Below the pieces are notes generated by a model, which saw only the letters and a program-made list of their open reading frames with translations, was not told where the DNA came from and ran no database searches. DNA of 64,000 nucleotides, taken from assembly GCA_046330135.1 (NCBI GenBank), contig JAXLTI010000004.1, forward strand, positions 310,001 to 374,000, given 5' to 3'. This stretch comes from CAYYFX01 sp046330135 (lineage in GTDB: Bacteria; ARS69). The translations under genes and the position numbers were made by a program. Shown one piece after another: positions 8,473-15,990 of this stretch. The stretch's first letter is position 1. The number at the start of each line of letters is the position of its first letter.

Positions 8473-8506
8473 TGACCCCTTTCGCCGCCGCACGACGCAT
8501 TGAGGG
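8473..8506 (+). promoter_or_regulatory. Module promoter box 1: TGACCCC-N16-CGCATTGAGGG
   Basis: TGACCCC at 8473-8479 and CGCATTGAGGG at 8496-8506 are separated by exactly 16 nt, and the ATG lies 38 nt further on at 8545. The same two words with the same spacer length occur before the other two modules (12524-12557, 18892-18925), although the spacer sequences differ. The geometry is that of -35/-10 elements of ECF sigma promoters. Confidence 0.7.
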
Positions 8507-8544
8507 CTGACCCGATTCCTCGCCAGTCCGCGAAGGAGGCCCCG

Positions 8545-9078
8545 ATGCGCCGAATCCTCATGGTCGTCGCCGTTCTGGCCGCGACCCTTCCGCAACCGAC
8601 CCGCGCGGCGACGCCCACGAACGGCGCCGCGCCGGCTGCCCCCGCCCGCGCGGTCCCGGCAACCGTGCGCGCAGCGCTACCCGACCAGCTCGATTCCACC
8701 GTCTTCCGCTGCGGCCCCATCCTCGCGAAGGACCCCGCGGTCCGGGAACGGATCCGCGTCCTCTACCAGGAACAGTGGGACCTGCAGCAGCGCACGTTCG
8801 CCCAGTTGAACGACCTCAGGGCGAGCGCGCAGAGCGAAAGGGAGCGAGATGCGCTGACGGCACTGAATCAGCAAGGCGTCCAGCTCAAGCACGATCTCCT
8901 GCAGCGGAACATGGAGCTGGGTCTCGAGATCGCCCGCCTGAACGGCGACACACCGCGCGTGGCGGAGTACGAGAAGGCGCTGGATCAACTGCTGCGCCCC
9001 GAGAAGTACATGCCCGCCGTGAAACCGGATCCCGAGCTCCAGGCGCGCCGCCTGCGTGAGCACGGGATCACGAAGTAG
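8545..9078 (+). CDS. Small secreted helical protein, module 1
   Basis: The 177-aa protein has a signal peptide (MRRILMVVAVLAATLPQ, cleavage near residue 21), an Ala/Pro-rich linker, then VFRCGPILAKD (single Cys56). About 100 residues of predicted helix follow, rich in Leu/Gln/Glu/Arg, with RNMELGLEIARLNGD and RPEKYMP. I do not recognise the family. Length and helicity recall periplasmic Spy/LTXXQ-like proteins, but there is no LTXXQ motif. GGAGG precedes the start. The large module protein begins 21 nt after the stop. Two paralogs follow at 12597 and 18959. Confidence 0.8.
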   Translation: MRRILMVVAVLAATLPQPTRAATPTNGAAPAAPARAVPATVRAALPDQLDSTVFRCGPILAKDPAVRERIRVLYQEQWDLQQRTFAQLNDLRASAQSERERDALTALNQQGVQLKHDLLQRNMELGLEIARLNGDTPRVAEYEKALDQLLRPEKYMPAVKPDPELQARRLREHGITK

Positions 9079-9099
9079 CGAAGCGAGAGCGGAGCCATC

Positions 9100-11721
9100 A
9101 TGAAACGGCATCTCGCCCTCGCCGCTGCCGCGACCCTCACCCTCGCCGCTCGCACGCAGGCGCTTCCGGACCTCGTGGCCAGCGATCCGCCGGCCGGTTG
9201 GACGCTCCCCGCGCTTCCGCGCTCCTCCGCTGATGCCACCGGCGGGAACTGCGTGCTGCAGGCTCCGGCGCTGCCCGGCGAGTCGGCCAACACGTGGTTC
9301 AACGGCAGCATGCACAACATCGGCACTCACGTGGCCACCAACGCCTTCACGGGCCTCTACCTCGACGACGGCCTGCGGACGATCCAGGGGCCGTTCAGCA
9401 TCAACGGGCTGAGCTACGGCGTCTTCGTGAACAACCCGAGCTCCGTGATCATCAAAGGTGGACGGCACACGCTGCTCTCGCGCGCCGACGTGCTGGGCGG
9501 AGTCATCGAATCGAACGAGTCGAACAACGACTGGACGCGCTCCTATGTGTGGTCACCGCTCGCGCTCACGCTCGGTGCTCCCGTCACCCGCTCGTGGGAT
9601 CCCCGCGCGTTCACCACGGGCACGGGTCCGTGGGCGAACTGCGAAGGGTTCAGCGGGGTCGTGAACGGGCCGGGCTACTGGTACGCGTTTGCCGCCTGCG
9701 GAACGCAGTCCGGCGATGACTTCGACGTGATGCTCTATCCCGAGACGCCTTCCAACGTTCCCCTGGCCGGTTTCGGCGCCTACTCGGCGTGGTCGCCCGC
9801 GCAGGGGGACCACACGGATCTCTGTGTCGTGAACCTGAACGTCGCTCCGACCGGCACGTACTACGCCGGCGTACAGAACTGGGCGGGCACCGGGAACAAG
9901 GTCGTCCAGTTCGAGATGGATCAAGGCACCTTCTGGGGCCCCGGCGTGTACGGTCCCTACACCATGAGCGCGGGAGATCTCGTGGACGTCCACGAGCTCT
10001 TCGGATTCACGAGCTACCTCTGCCAGATCGAGGTCCGGCCCCTCTCGGGGAACGCGAACATCGGCGCAACGCTGATCGGCACGACGGGCGGCGGCGTGGC
10101 CGGCCTCTACGACGGCATCGACTCCGCGGAGAACTTCGACGCCGGTTACAGCCTTTGGATGGACGTCACCATGGCCCAGGATCACTTCCATGGGCTCGTG
10201 CTCTACAAGCGCAACTCCTCGGACATCTCGAAGAGCATCACCTACGAGGTGATCGTTTCCGCGAATCCGAACCTGGTGGCCCACGATACGTACACGGGCG
10301 CGTGGGACAGTCCGATCGTGCCGCGGAATTCGGCGGACGCGGGCCTCCTGGTGCAGCTGCCGCCCACGCTGAGCGGCGACCAACCCACCACCTCGTTCAA
10401 CTACACCATCCACAACCTCGGGCCCGCGAAGGCGCCTCCGGGCTTCTCGAACGTCCTGTTCGTGGACGACGTTCCGCGCTGGAATGAAGTGACCGCGGAT
10501 ACCCTTTGGAGGGACTACTTCGGCCTCTTCGAGAACACGCCGATCGGCGGCCCGCAGTCCATCGTGCGCGGAGGCCGACACCACCTTCGCTGCGACGCCG
10601 ACGCGTACAACCAGCTCGACGAGATCTCGGCGTACGAAGTGGACAACTCCTTCACGGACTGGTTCGTGTGGACGCCGATGGCTCTCGCGGATCAAACGCC
10701 GGTGCTTCGCAGCGCGCCCCCGGAGCCGCATCCGCTGGGTTGGGGTCCGTACGAGTCCTGCGACGGGTTCCGGATCCCCGGATTCCAGGGAAGCTACTGG
10801 ACGGCGGTGGGCGTGATGACCAGCCTGGGCGACGACTACGACGTGCGCCTGCACGACGCGTCCGCGGGCAGCAAGGACGGATTCGGTGGGTGGCTCGCCG
10901 AGTCCGACAACGCGTTCCTCGGCCAGATCGACTTCTGCATCGTGAACTACAACGTCGCGTCGGGGGTTCCGCGCGACGTGTCGGTCCTCAACGCGAACCA
11001 GCCGAACTCCTCGAACGCGGAGTACTACGTGAGCCGCGCCGATGCACCGTACTACGGCACGGTGCCGCTCGGCGTGACGCGGTACGGGCCGATGGCGCTG
11101 CCCCCGCACCATCCGCTGAACATCCACGAGTTCTACTTCCAGGGGGGCGTGCCCACGTACATCTCCGTGAACAACTCGAGCGGGAATGCGGGCCTCGGGG
11201 TGTGGCTGTTCGACGGCACCGTGCCGTACCACTCGAGGGACACCGCCATGAGGTCGAACCTGGGTCTCGACGGAAACGACGTTCATCTCGTCCCCGTGAC
11301 GTTTCCGACTTCCGGCTTCTACGCGCTGGTCGTCGCGAAGTGGTCGGGGATCTGGGATGTCAACTCGTCCACGTACGAGATCGTCATCTCGACGGGAGGG
11401 AGCATCGTGGACGCGCCGGCCGTGGGAGCGCCGTTGCCGAAGGAGTTCGAGCTCTCGGCGCCGCGGCCGAACCCGTCGCGTGGGGGAACCTCGGTGGAGC
11501 TGGCCGTCCCTTCCGGCGCCGGCAAGGCGACGGTCGCCGTCTACGACCTGGCCGGCCGTCGCGTGCGGTCTCTCGTGGATGGTGAAGCGACGGCGGGCCG
11601 TCGCGTGCTCACGTGGGACGGTCTGGATGCGTCGGGTAAGCGCGCGGCGGCGGGCGTCTACTTCGTGAAGCTCGAAGCGCCGAACGTCGTGCAGACGAAG
11701 AAGGTCACGCTGCTGCGTTGA
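9100..11721 (+). CDS. Large secreted CARDB-like repeat protein with FlgD-Ig C-terminus, module 1
   Basis: The 873-aa protein has a signal peptide (MKRHLALAAAATLTLAARTQA). The body is an internal duplication. Each half starts with a CARDB-like unit (PDLVASDPPAGW near residue 23 and PNLVAHDTYTGAW near 390) containing GGRHTLLSRAD or GGRHHLRCDAD, and is followed by a beta-rich domain (CEGFSG...YWYAF / CDGFRIPGFQGSYW). Residues about 778-873 form a FlgD-Ig-like domain (VAVYDLAGRRVRSLVDG ... GVYFVKLEAP), a C-terminal feature of exported proteins in FCB-group bacteria. It is probably exported to the envelope or surface. No enzyme motif is seen. Confidence 0.8.
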   Translation: MKRHLALAAAATLTLAARTQALPDLVASDPPAGWTLPALPRSSADATGGNCVLQAPALPGESANTWFNGSMHNIGTHVATNAFTGLYLDDGLRTIQGPFSINGLSYGVFVNNPSSVIIKGGRHTLLSRADVLGGVIESNESNNDWTRSYVWSPLALTLGAPVTRSWDPRAFTTGTGPWANCEGFSGVVNGPGYWYAFAACGTQSGDDFDVMLYPETPSNVPLAGFGAYSAWSPAQGDHTDLCVVNLNVAPTGTYYAGVQNWAGTGNKVVQFEMDQGTFWGPGVYGPYTMSAGDLVDVHELFGFTSYLCQIEVRPLSGNANIGATLIGTTGGGVAGLYDGIDSAENFDAGYSLWMDVTMAQDHFHGLVLYKRNSSDISKSITYEVIVSANPNLVAHDTYTGAWDSPIVPRNSADAGLLVQLPPTLSGDQPTTSFNYTIHNLGPAKAPPGFSNVLFVDDVPRWNEVTADTLWRDYFGLFENTPIGGPQSIVRGGRHHLRCDADAYNQLDEISAYEVDNSFTDWFVWTPMALADQTPVLRSAPPEPHPLGWGPYESCDGFRIPGFQGSYWTAVGVMTSLGDDYDVRLHDASAGSKDGFGGWLAESDNAFLGQIDFCIVNYNVASGVPRDVSVLNANQPNSSNAEYYVSRADAPYYGTVPLGVTRYGPMALPPHHPLNIHEFYFQGGVPTYISVNNSSGNAGLGVWLFDGTVPYHSRDTAMRSNLGLDGNDVHLVPVTFPTSGFYALVVAKWSGIWDVNSSTYEIVISTGGSIVDAPAVGAPLPKEFELSAPRPNPSRGGTSVELAVPSGAGKATVAVYDLAGRRVRSLVDGEATAGRRVLTWDGLDASGKRAAAGVYFVKLEAPNVVQTKKVTLLR

Positions 11722-11750
11722 TCCCCGGCCGCCGCAGCGTGCGGCCCGAG

Positions 11751-11788
11751 GCGGGTCGGAAGAGGGAACGCAGCCCTCTCCGGCCCGC
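11751..11788 (+). terminator. Hairpin after module 1
   Basis: GCGGGTCGGAAGAGGG (from 11751) pairs with CCCTCTCCGGCCCGC (11774-11788), with one wobble and one bulge. It sits between the convergent module-1 and ECF sigma genes, so it could serve both strands. The U-tract is weak. Confidence 0.6.
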
Positions 11789-11842
11789 TTCTCGTGACGG
11801 CTGCGCGCTCGAGGGTGGCAGCGCCGCCCTTCACGGCTGCGT

Positions 11843-12418
11843 TCACCAGGTCGGCGAGTCGCCCAGCGCCTTGAAGAGCCAGGCACGCGCAAACGTCCAG
11901 TCGCGCTTCACGGTGCGCGCCGCGACCCCGAGCGCTTCCGCGGTCTCGTCCACGCTCAACCCCGCGTAGAACCGCAGCCGTACGACTTTCGCGGCCCGCG
12001 CGTCCAGAGCCTGCAATCTGTCGATCGCGCCGTCGATCGCGAGGACCTGATCCAGGTCGTAATCCACGCCGAGGTCGGCGGACCCCAGATCCGAGAACGA
12101 GATGCGCTGCGCGGGGCGGCCGGAGTCGCCGCCGCGCTTCTCGCGAGCGCGCGCCCGGGCTCGCTCGATGAGGATCCGGCGCATCGCCTCCGCCGCGGAC
12201 GCGAAGTAGTGCGCGCGGTTCGCCCAGCCATGGTCGGCCTTGCCCAACCGCAGGTAGGCCTCGTGAACCAGCTCCGTGGTGCGCAGGGTCTGGCCAGGGC
12301 TTTCCCGGCGGAGGCGGTCCCGGGCGAGCTGCCGGAGCTCGGAATAGAGGGCCTCGAGCATCTCGGCCGTGGGCTCGGGCGACCCCGCAGGTGGTTGGGA
12401 TTTCGGGAGATCGTCCAT
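11843..12418 (-). CDS. ECF sigma factor, PF07638/TIGR02999 type
   Basis: The 191-aa protein has a sigma-2 region (EALYSELRQLARDRLRRE ... VHEAYLRLG ... HYFASAAEAMRRILIERAR) and a sigma-4 region (LQALDARAAKVVRLRFYAGL, DETAEALGVAARTVKRDW). This is the ECF sigma family typically encoded beside TPR-containing Ser/Thr kinases rather than anti-sigma factors; such a kinase lies 3.6 kb away at 15991, and no anti-sigma gene is present. ATG 12418 has no Shine-Dalgarno, but TATCGT ends 7 nt upstream, suggesting leaderless expression. It is divergent from module 2, sharing the intergenic region with box 2. The proposed regulon is the three boxes. Confidence 0.9.
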   Translation of the reverse strand: MDDLPKSQPPAGSPEPTAEMLEALYSELRQLARDRLRRESPGQTLRTTELVHEAYLRLGKADHGWANRAHYFASAAEAMRRILIERARARAREKRGGDSGRPAQRISFSDLGSADLGVDYDLDQVLAIDGAIDRLQALDARAAKVVRLRFYAGLSVDETAEALGVAARTVKRDWTFARAWLFKALGDSPTW

Positions 12419-12523
12419 GCCCGAAACGATAGCACGCACCGGGGGATGAGCGCTGCGCTCCCGAACCCCGGCTCCGGTGAAAAGGGGCGCGGTCGCCGAC
12501 AGGGAGGAAAGTCGGAGCATCCG

Positions 12524-12557
12524 TGGCCCCACGGTCCGGCCCGCGGCGCATTGAGGG
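12524..12557 (+). promoter_or_regulatory. Module promoter box 2: TGGCCCC-N16-CGCATTGAGGG
   Basis: TGGCCCC at 12524-12530 and CGCATTGAGGG at 12547-12557 are 16 nt apart; the module-2 ATG is at 12597. The box and the next seven bases (CTGACCC) match box 1. The divergent ECF sigma gene starts 105 nt to the left. Confidence 0.7.
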
Positions 12558-12596
12558 CTGACCCATTCCCCGGGCAGACCCGGGCGGGAGGCCATC

Positions 12597-13136
12597 ATGC
12601 GTTCCACGACCCTCGTTCTCCTCTCTGCCTTCCTGGCCGGCGCTGTCATTCGCGCCGAGGCGGCCCCGACCGCTTCCACCACCACGCCCCCCACGACCGA
12701 GACGAATCGGACCGCGGGCACCGCGCAGGCGGCTCCGGCGGAACACTTGGATCCCGCCGTCTTCCGTTGCGGTCCGATCCTCGTGAAGGATCAGGCCACG
12801 CGCACCCGCATCGAGCACCTGTATCGCGAGCAGTTCGATCTGCGGCAGAGCACGCAGGCGCAGCTTCGGGACCTCGCGTCGCGCATGCAGATGGAGCGCG
12901 ACGCCGACCTGCGGGAAACGCTCAGCCGCCAGGGCAGCCAGCTCAAGCAGGACGTCGCCGTTCGCGACATGGAGCTGGGCCTCGAGATCGCTCAGCTCAA
13001 CGGCGACGCGCCGCGCGCGGCGGAGTACGAGTCCGCGTTGGACCACGTCCGGCATCCGGAGAAGTACATGCCGGCGCTCCGTTCCCCGCAGGAAGTCGAA
13101 GCGATGCGCGCGCATGAGCGCGCCTCCGCTCGCTGA
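12597..13136 (+). CDS. Small secreted helical protein, module 2
   Basis: This 179-aa paralog of the 8545 protein has a signal peptide (MRSTTLVLLSAFLAGAVIRAEA), a Thr/Ala-rich linker, VFRCGPILVKD (Cys58) and a helical body ending with RDMELGLEIAQLNGD and HPEKYMP. The single Cys, the GPIL word and the MELGLEIA(R/Q)LNGD block are the invariant parts of the family, while linker and tail vary. GGGAGG precedes the start. The large protein starts 25 nt after the stop. Function unknown; periplasmic location inferred. Confidence 0.8.
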   Translation: MRSTTLVLLSAFLAGAVIRAEAAPTASTTTPPTTETNRTAGTAQAAPAEHLDPAVFRCGPILVKDQATRTRIEHLYREQFDLRQSTQAQLRDLASRMQMERDADLRETLSRQGSQLKQDVAVRDMELGLEIAQLNGDAPRAAEYESALDHVRHPEKYMPALRSPQEVEAMRAHERASAR

Positions 13137-13160
13137 CGCAGACGAAACGGAGACAAGGTC

Positions 13161-15791
13161 ATGAAACGGCAACTGGCAAGCTTCGGAGTCGCTTCGGCGG
13201 TAGCACTCTCGCTCACGTCGCCGGCGCGTGCCCTTCCGGATCTCGTATCGAGCGTCCCGCCGTCGGGCTGGAGCTTCCCCGCGCTCCCCCGCTCTTCGGG
13301 TGACGCCACCACCGGCAGCTGCGCGCTCCAATCGCCGGCGCTGCCGGGCGAATCGTCGAGCACGTGGTTCAACGGCAGCATGCAGAACATCGGCAACACG
13401 ACCGCATCGGGCGTGTTCACGGGACTCTACCTGGACGACGCGCTGATGACGCTTCAAGGCGCGTACAACCTGCCGGCGAACGCGTTCGGTCTCTACGTGA
13501 ACTACCACACGTCGTTGACCCTCAAGGGCGGGCGCCACACGCTCCTCTCGCGCGCCGACGTCTTCGGCGGCGTGACCGAGGGCAACGAGGGGAACAACGA
13601 TTGGACGCGCCAGTACCTCTGGTCGCCGCTGGTGCTGACGCTGAACTCGCCGGTCACTCGCAGCGGAGATCCGCACCCCTACTCCACGGGATCGGGGCCG
13701 TACATGAACTGCGAAGGCTTCCAGGGAACCTTCACGGCGGGGAGCTGGTGGTACGCGTTCGCCGTGCTCGGCACGGACGCCGGCACCGATTTCGACGTCA
13801 CGCTCCACACGGAGACGCCGTCGAACGTGCCGCAGGCGGGCTTCGGCAGCTACACGGCGTACTCCGGGCGCGGCGGGAACGTCGTGGACGCGGTCATCCT
13901 GGACAAGAACCACGCACCCTTGCAGGACACGTACTACGCCGGCGTGACGGAGTACTCGGGCAGCGGCAACAAGGTGGTGCAGCTCTCGTGCTCGCCGTTC
14001 GGCTACATCTATTCCGACGGCGTCTACGGTCCCTTCACGCTGGGGGCCGGCAGTCTGGTCAACATGCAGGAGATCCAGCAGTACACGAGCCTTCCGGTGA
14101 GCATCTCGATCGTGCCGATCTCCGGCGCCGCGAACGTGGACGCCAGCTTGATCGGCCCGAGGGTCGGTGGCATGTCACGGCTCACGGACTGCCTGCCGGG
14201 CGGCTGGGCGGGGTCGGCGCCGGCCGGTGGGACCGAGGAGATGGTCGTGACCCTGCAGCCGGACTACCAGGGACTCGCGGTCTTCAAGCACGACTCCAAC
14301 GACCTCAATGCGAGCTGCACGTACGACATCGTGGTCACGCAGCTCCCGAACCTCGTGGCCAACCACACTCCTTACGGTTGGAGCGGACCGATCGTGCCGC
14401 GAAACGATACGAATGCGCTCCCCGGCGGCGTGGTGACCGTGCCGCCCGTGCTCTTCGGCAATCAGCCGACGACATCGTTCAACTTCAGCACGTACAACGC
14501 GAGCCTGCTCTCCTCGGGCGGCCCGTGGTCCACGCAGACCTTCGTGGACGACGTGGCGAACTGGTTCGGGTGGACCCCGGATCTTCCCGGCCACATCGAC
14601 GGCATCTGGATGAACATGGCGATCGGGGGCCCGGAGTCCGTCGTGCGCGGCGGCCGCCACCACCTGCGCCAGTTCTCCGACGTCGCGTTCGAGGTCGCCG
14701 AATCGAACGAGACGGACAACGAGTTCACGGACTGGTTCGTCTGGACGCCGCTGGACTTGGCGGACCACACGCCGGTGCTTCGCGCGGCGCCGCCGATCGC
14801 GCTGCCCTACGGCTACGGGCCCTACGAGTCGTGCGATGGCTTCCGTGACCCGGGTCAGGTCGGCAGCTACTGGACCGCGGTGGCCGTGCTGCCCACGTAC
14901 ATGGGCTCGGATTACGACGTTCGCGTGCACGACCCGTCCTCGGGCAGCAAAGACGGTTTCGGGGCGTGGTTGGGCTGGTCCAACGATCCGTTCCCCGGCA
15001 ACCCGGACTTCTGCATCGTGAACTACAACATGGCGCCGGGCGGGCCCTACGACTATTCGGTGCTGAACAACGACTACTCCTTCTCGCCCTGCTACGTCCA
15101 GCGCGCGGACGCTCCGTATTACGGCGGTTTGCCCGCGGGCGTGTCGCGCTACCCGCTGAGCTTGGCCTCCGGAGAGTGTCTGAACATGGTCGAGTTCTAC
15201 GTCGGCACGACGGACCCGGTGTACGTCACGGTGAACAACGTCACCGGGAACGCGGACCTCGAGCTCTACATCTTCGACGGCGCCGCACAGCCCTATCACA
15301 CGAAGGGCACGTACACGGCGTTCACGAACGCGAACGGGCCGGGCGGGGACGAGCAGATCGGACCGATGGTGTTCCCGCACCCCGGCTACTACGCGTTCGT
15401 GGTGGCGAAGAGCAAGGCCACGGACGCGTACGTGGCATCCACGCACGAGCTGGTGTTCTCCACCGTCGGGAACCTGGTGGATGCGCCGGCGGTCACGCAG
15501 CCGCTGCCGAGAGAGTTCGCGCTGTCGTCGCCGCGTCCGAATCCGTGCCGCGGTGCGATGTCAGTGGAGCTGGCCGTGCCGGCGGGTGCGAGCCGCGCGA
15601 GCGTGGCGGTGTACGACCTCGCGGGACGTCGTGTGCGATCGCTGGTGGACGGCGAAGTGACGCCGGGCCGGCGTGTGCTGACGTGGGACGGTCTGGATTC
15701 CTCCGGAAGGCACGCCGCCGCGGGCGTCTACTTCGTGAAGCTCGAAGCGCCGCACGCGAGCGCGACGAAGAAGATCACGCTGTTGCGGTAG
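13161..15791 (+). CDS. Large secreted CARDB-like repeat protein with FlgD-Ig C-terminus, module 2
   Basis: The 876-aa protein is colinear with the other two module proteins: signal peptide, CARDB-like unit starting LPDLVSSVPPSGW, beta domain, second unit from PNLVANHTPYGWSGPIVPR, second beta domain, and FlgD-Ig-like C-terminus (REFALSSPRPNPCRGAMSV ... GVYFVKLEAPH). The first half is the more divergent (a distinct stretch between CPFGYIYSDG and QPDYQGLAVF), while the second CARDB-like unit (GGRHHLRQFSD, TDWFVWTPLDLADHTPVLR) is strongly conserved. It is probably envelope- or surface-located. No catalytic motif. It is followed by a strong hairpin. Confidence 0.8.
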   Translation: MKRQLASFGVASAVALSLTSPARALPDLVSSVPPSGWSFPALPRSSGDATTGSCALQSPALPGESSSTWFNGSMQNIGNTTASGVFTGLYLDDALMTLQGAYNLPANAFGLYVNYHTSLTLKGGRHTLLSRADVFGGVTEGNEGNNDWTRQYLWSPLVLTLNSPVTRSGDPHPYSTGSGPYMNCEGFQGTFTAGSWWYAFAVLGTDAGTDFDVTLHTETPSNVPQAGFGSYTAYSGRGGNVVDAVILDKNHAPLQDTYYAGVTEYSGSGNKVVQLSCSPFGYIYSDGVYGPFTLGAGSLVNMQEIQQYTSLPVSISIVPISGAANVDASLIGPRVGGMSRLTDCLPGGWAGSAPAGGTEEMVVTLQPDYQGLAVFKHDSNDLNASCTYDIVVTQLPNLVANHTPYGWSGPIVPRNDTNALPGGVVTVPPVLFGNQPTTSFNFSTYNASLLSSGGPWSTQTFVDDVANWFGWTPDLPGHIDGIWMNMAIGGPESVVRGGRHHLRQFSDVAFEVAESNETDNEFTDWFVWTPLDLADHTPVLRAAPPIALPYGYGPYESCDGFRDPGQVGSYWTAVAVLPTYMGSDYDVRVHDPSSGSKDGFGAWLGWSNDPFPGNPDFCIVNYNMAPGGPYDYSVLNNDYSFSPCYVQRADAPYYGGLPAGVSRYPLSLASGECLNMVEFYVGTTDPVYVTVNNVTGNADLELYIFDGAAQPYHTKGTYTAFTNANGPGGDEQIGPMVFPHPGYYAFVVAKSKATDAYVASTHELVFSTVGNLVDAPAVTQPLPREFALSSPRPNPCRGAMSVELAVPAGASRASVAVYDLAGRRVRSLVDGEVTPGRRVLTWDGLDSSGRHAAAGVYFVKLEAPHASATKKITLLR

Positions 15792-15870
15792 CGAGCGGCC
15801 GCGGCCGCGGCAAGGCCGTGCATCAGAAGTCGAGTGGGCGGGAGCGGCCTCCCCTGGCTCACTCCGTCGA

Positions 15871-15897
15871 GGCCGGAGGGCGAATGCCCCTCCGGCC
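15871..15897 (+). terminator. Strong hairpin after module 2
   Basis: GGCCGGAGGG (15871-15880) pairs perfectly with CCCTCCGGCC (15888-15897) around the loop CGAATGC; the flanking A-T pair extends the stem and TTC follows. The same loop core GCGAATGC recurs in the hairpin after module 3. Confidence 0.8.
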
Positions 15898-15951
15898 TTC
15901 GACCGTGTGGAGCGGCGCCGTGCCCGAGCGCCCACCGTTCCGCGATTCCGC

Positions 15952-15980
15952 TTGAGGCCGCCGCGGCGACGCCCTAGCGT
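15952..15980 (+). promoter_or_regulatory. Kinase promoter TTGAGG-N17-TAGCGT
   Basis: TTGAGG (15952-15957), 17 nt, TAGCGT (15975-15980). The hexamer ends 10 nt before ATG 15991 and no Shine-Dalgarno is visible, so the mRNA would have little or no leader. It is unlike the module boxes, so the kinase appears not to be controlled by the same element. Confidence 0.5.
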
Positions 15981-15990
15981 GACGCGGGCG

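Noticed and set aside
15949..15957. A fourth module-type box before the kinase (CGCTTGAGG)
   Set aside because: It lacks one base of the CGCATTGAGGG core and has no TGRCCCC word at 16 nt; a TTGAGG-N17-TAGCGT promoter fits instead.
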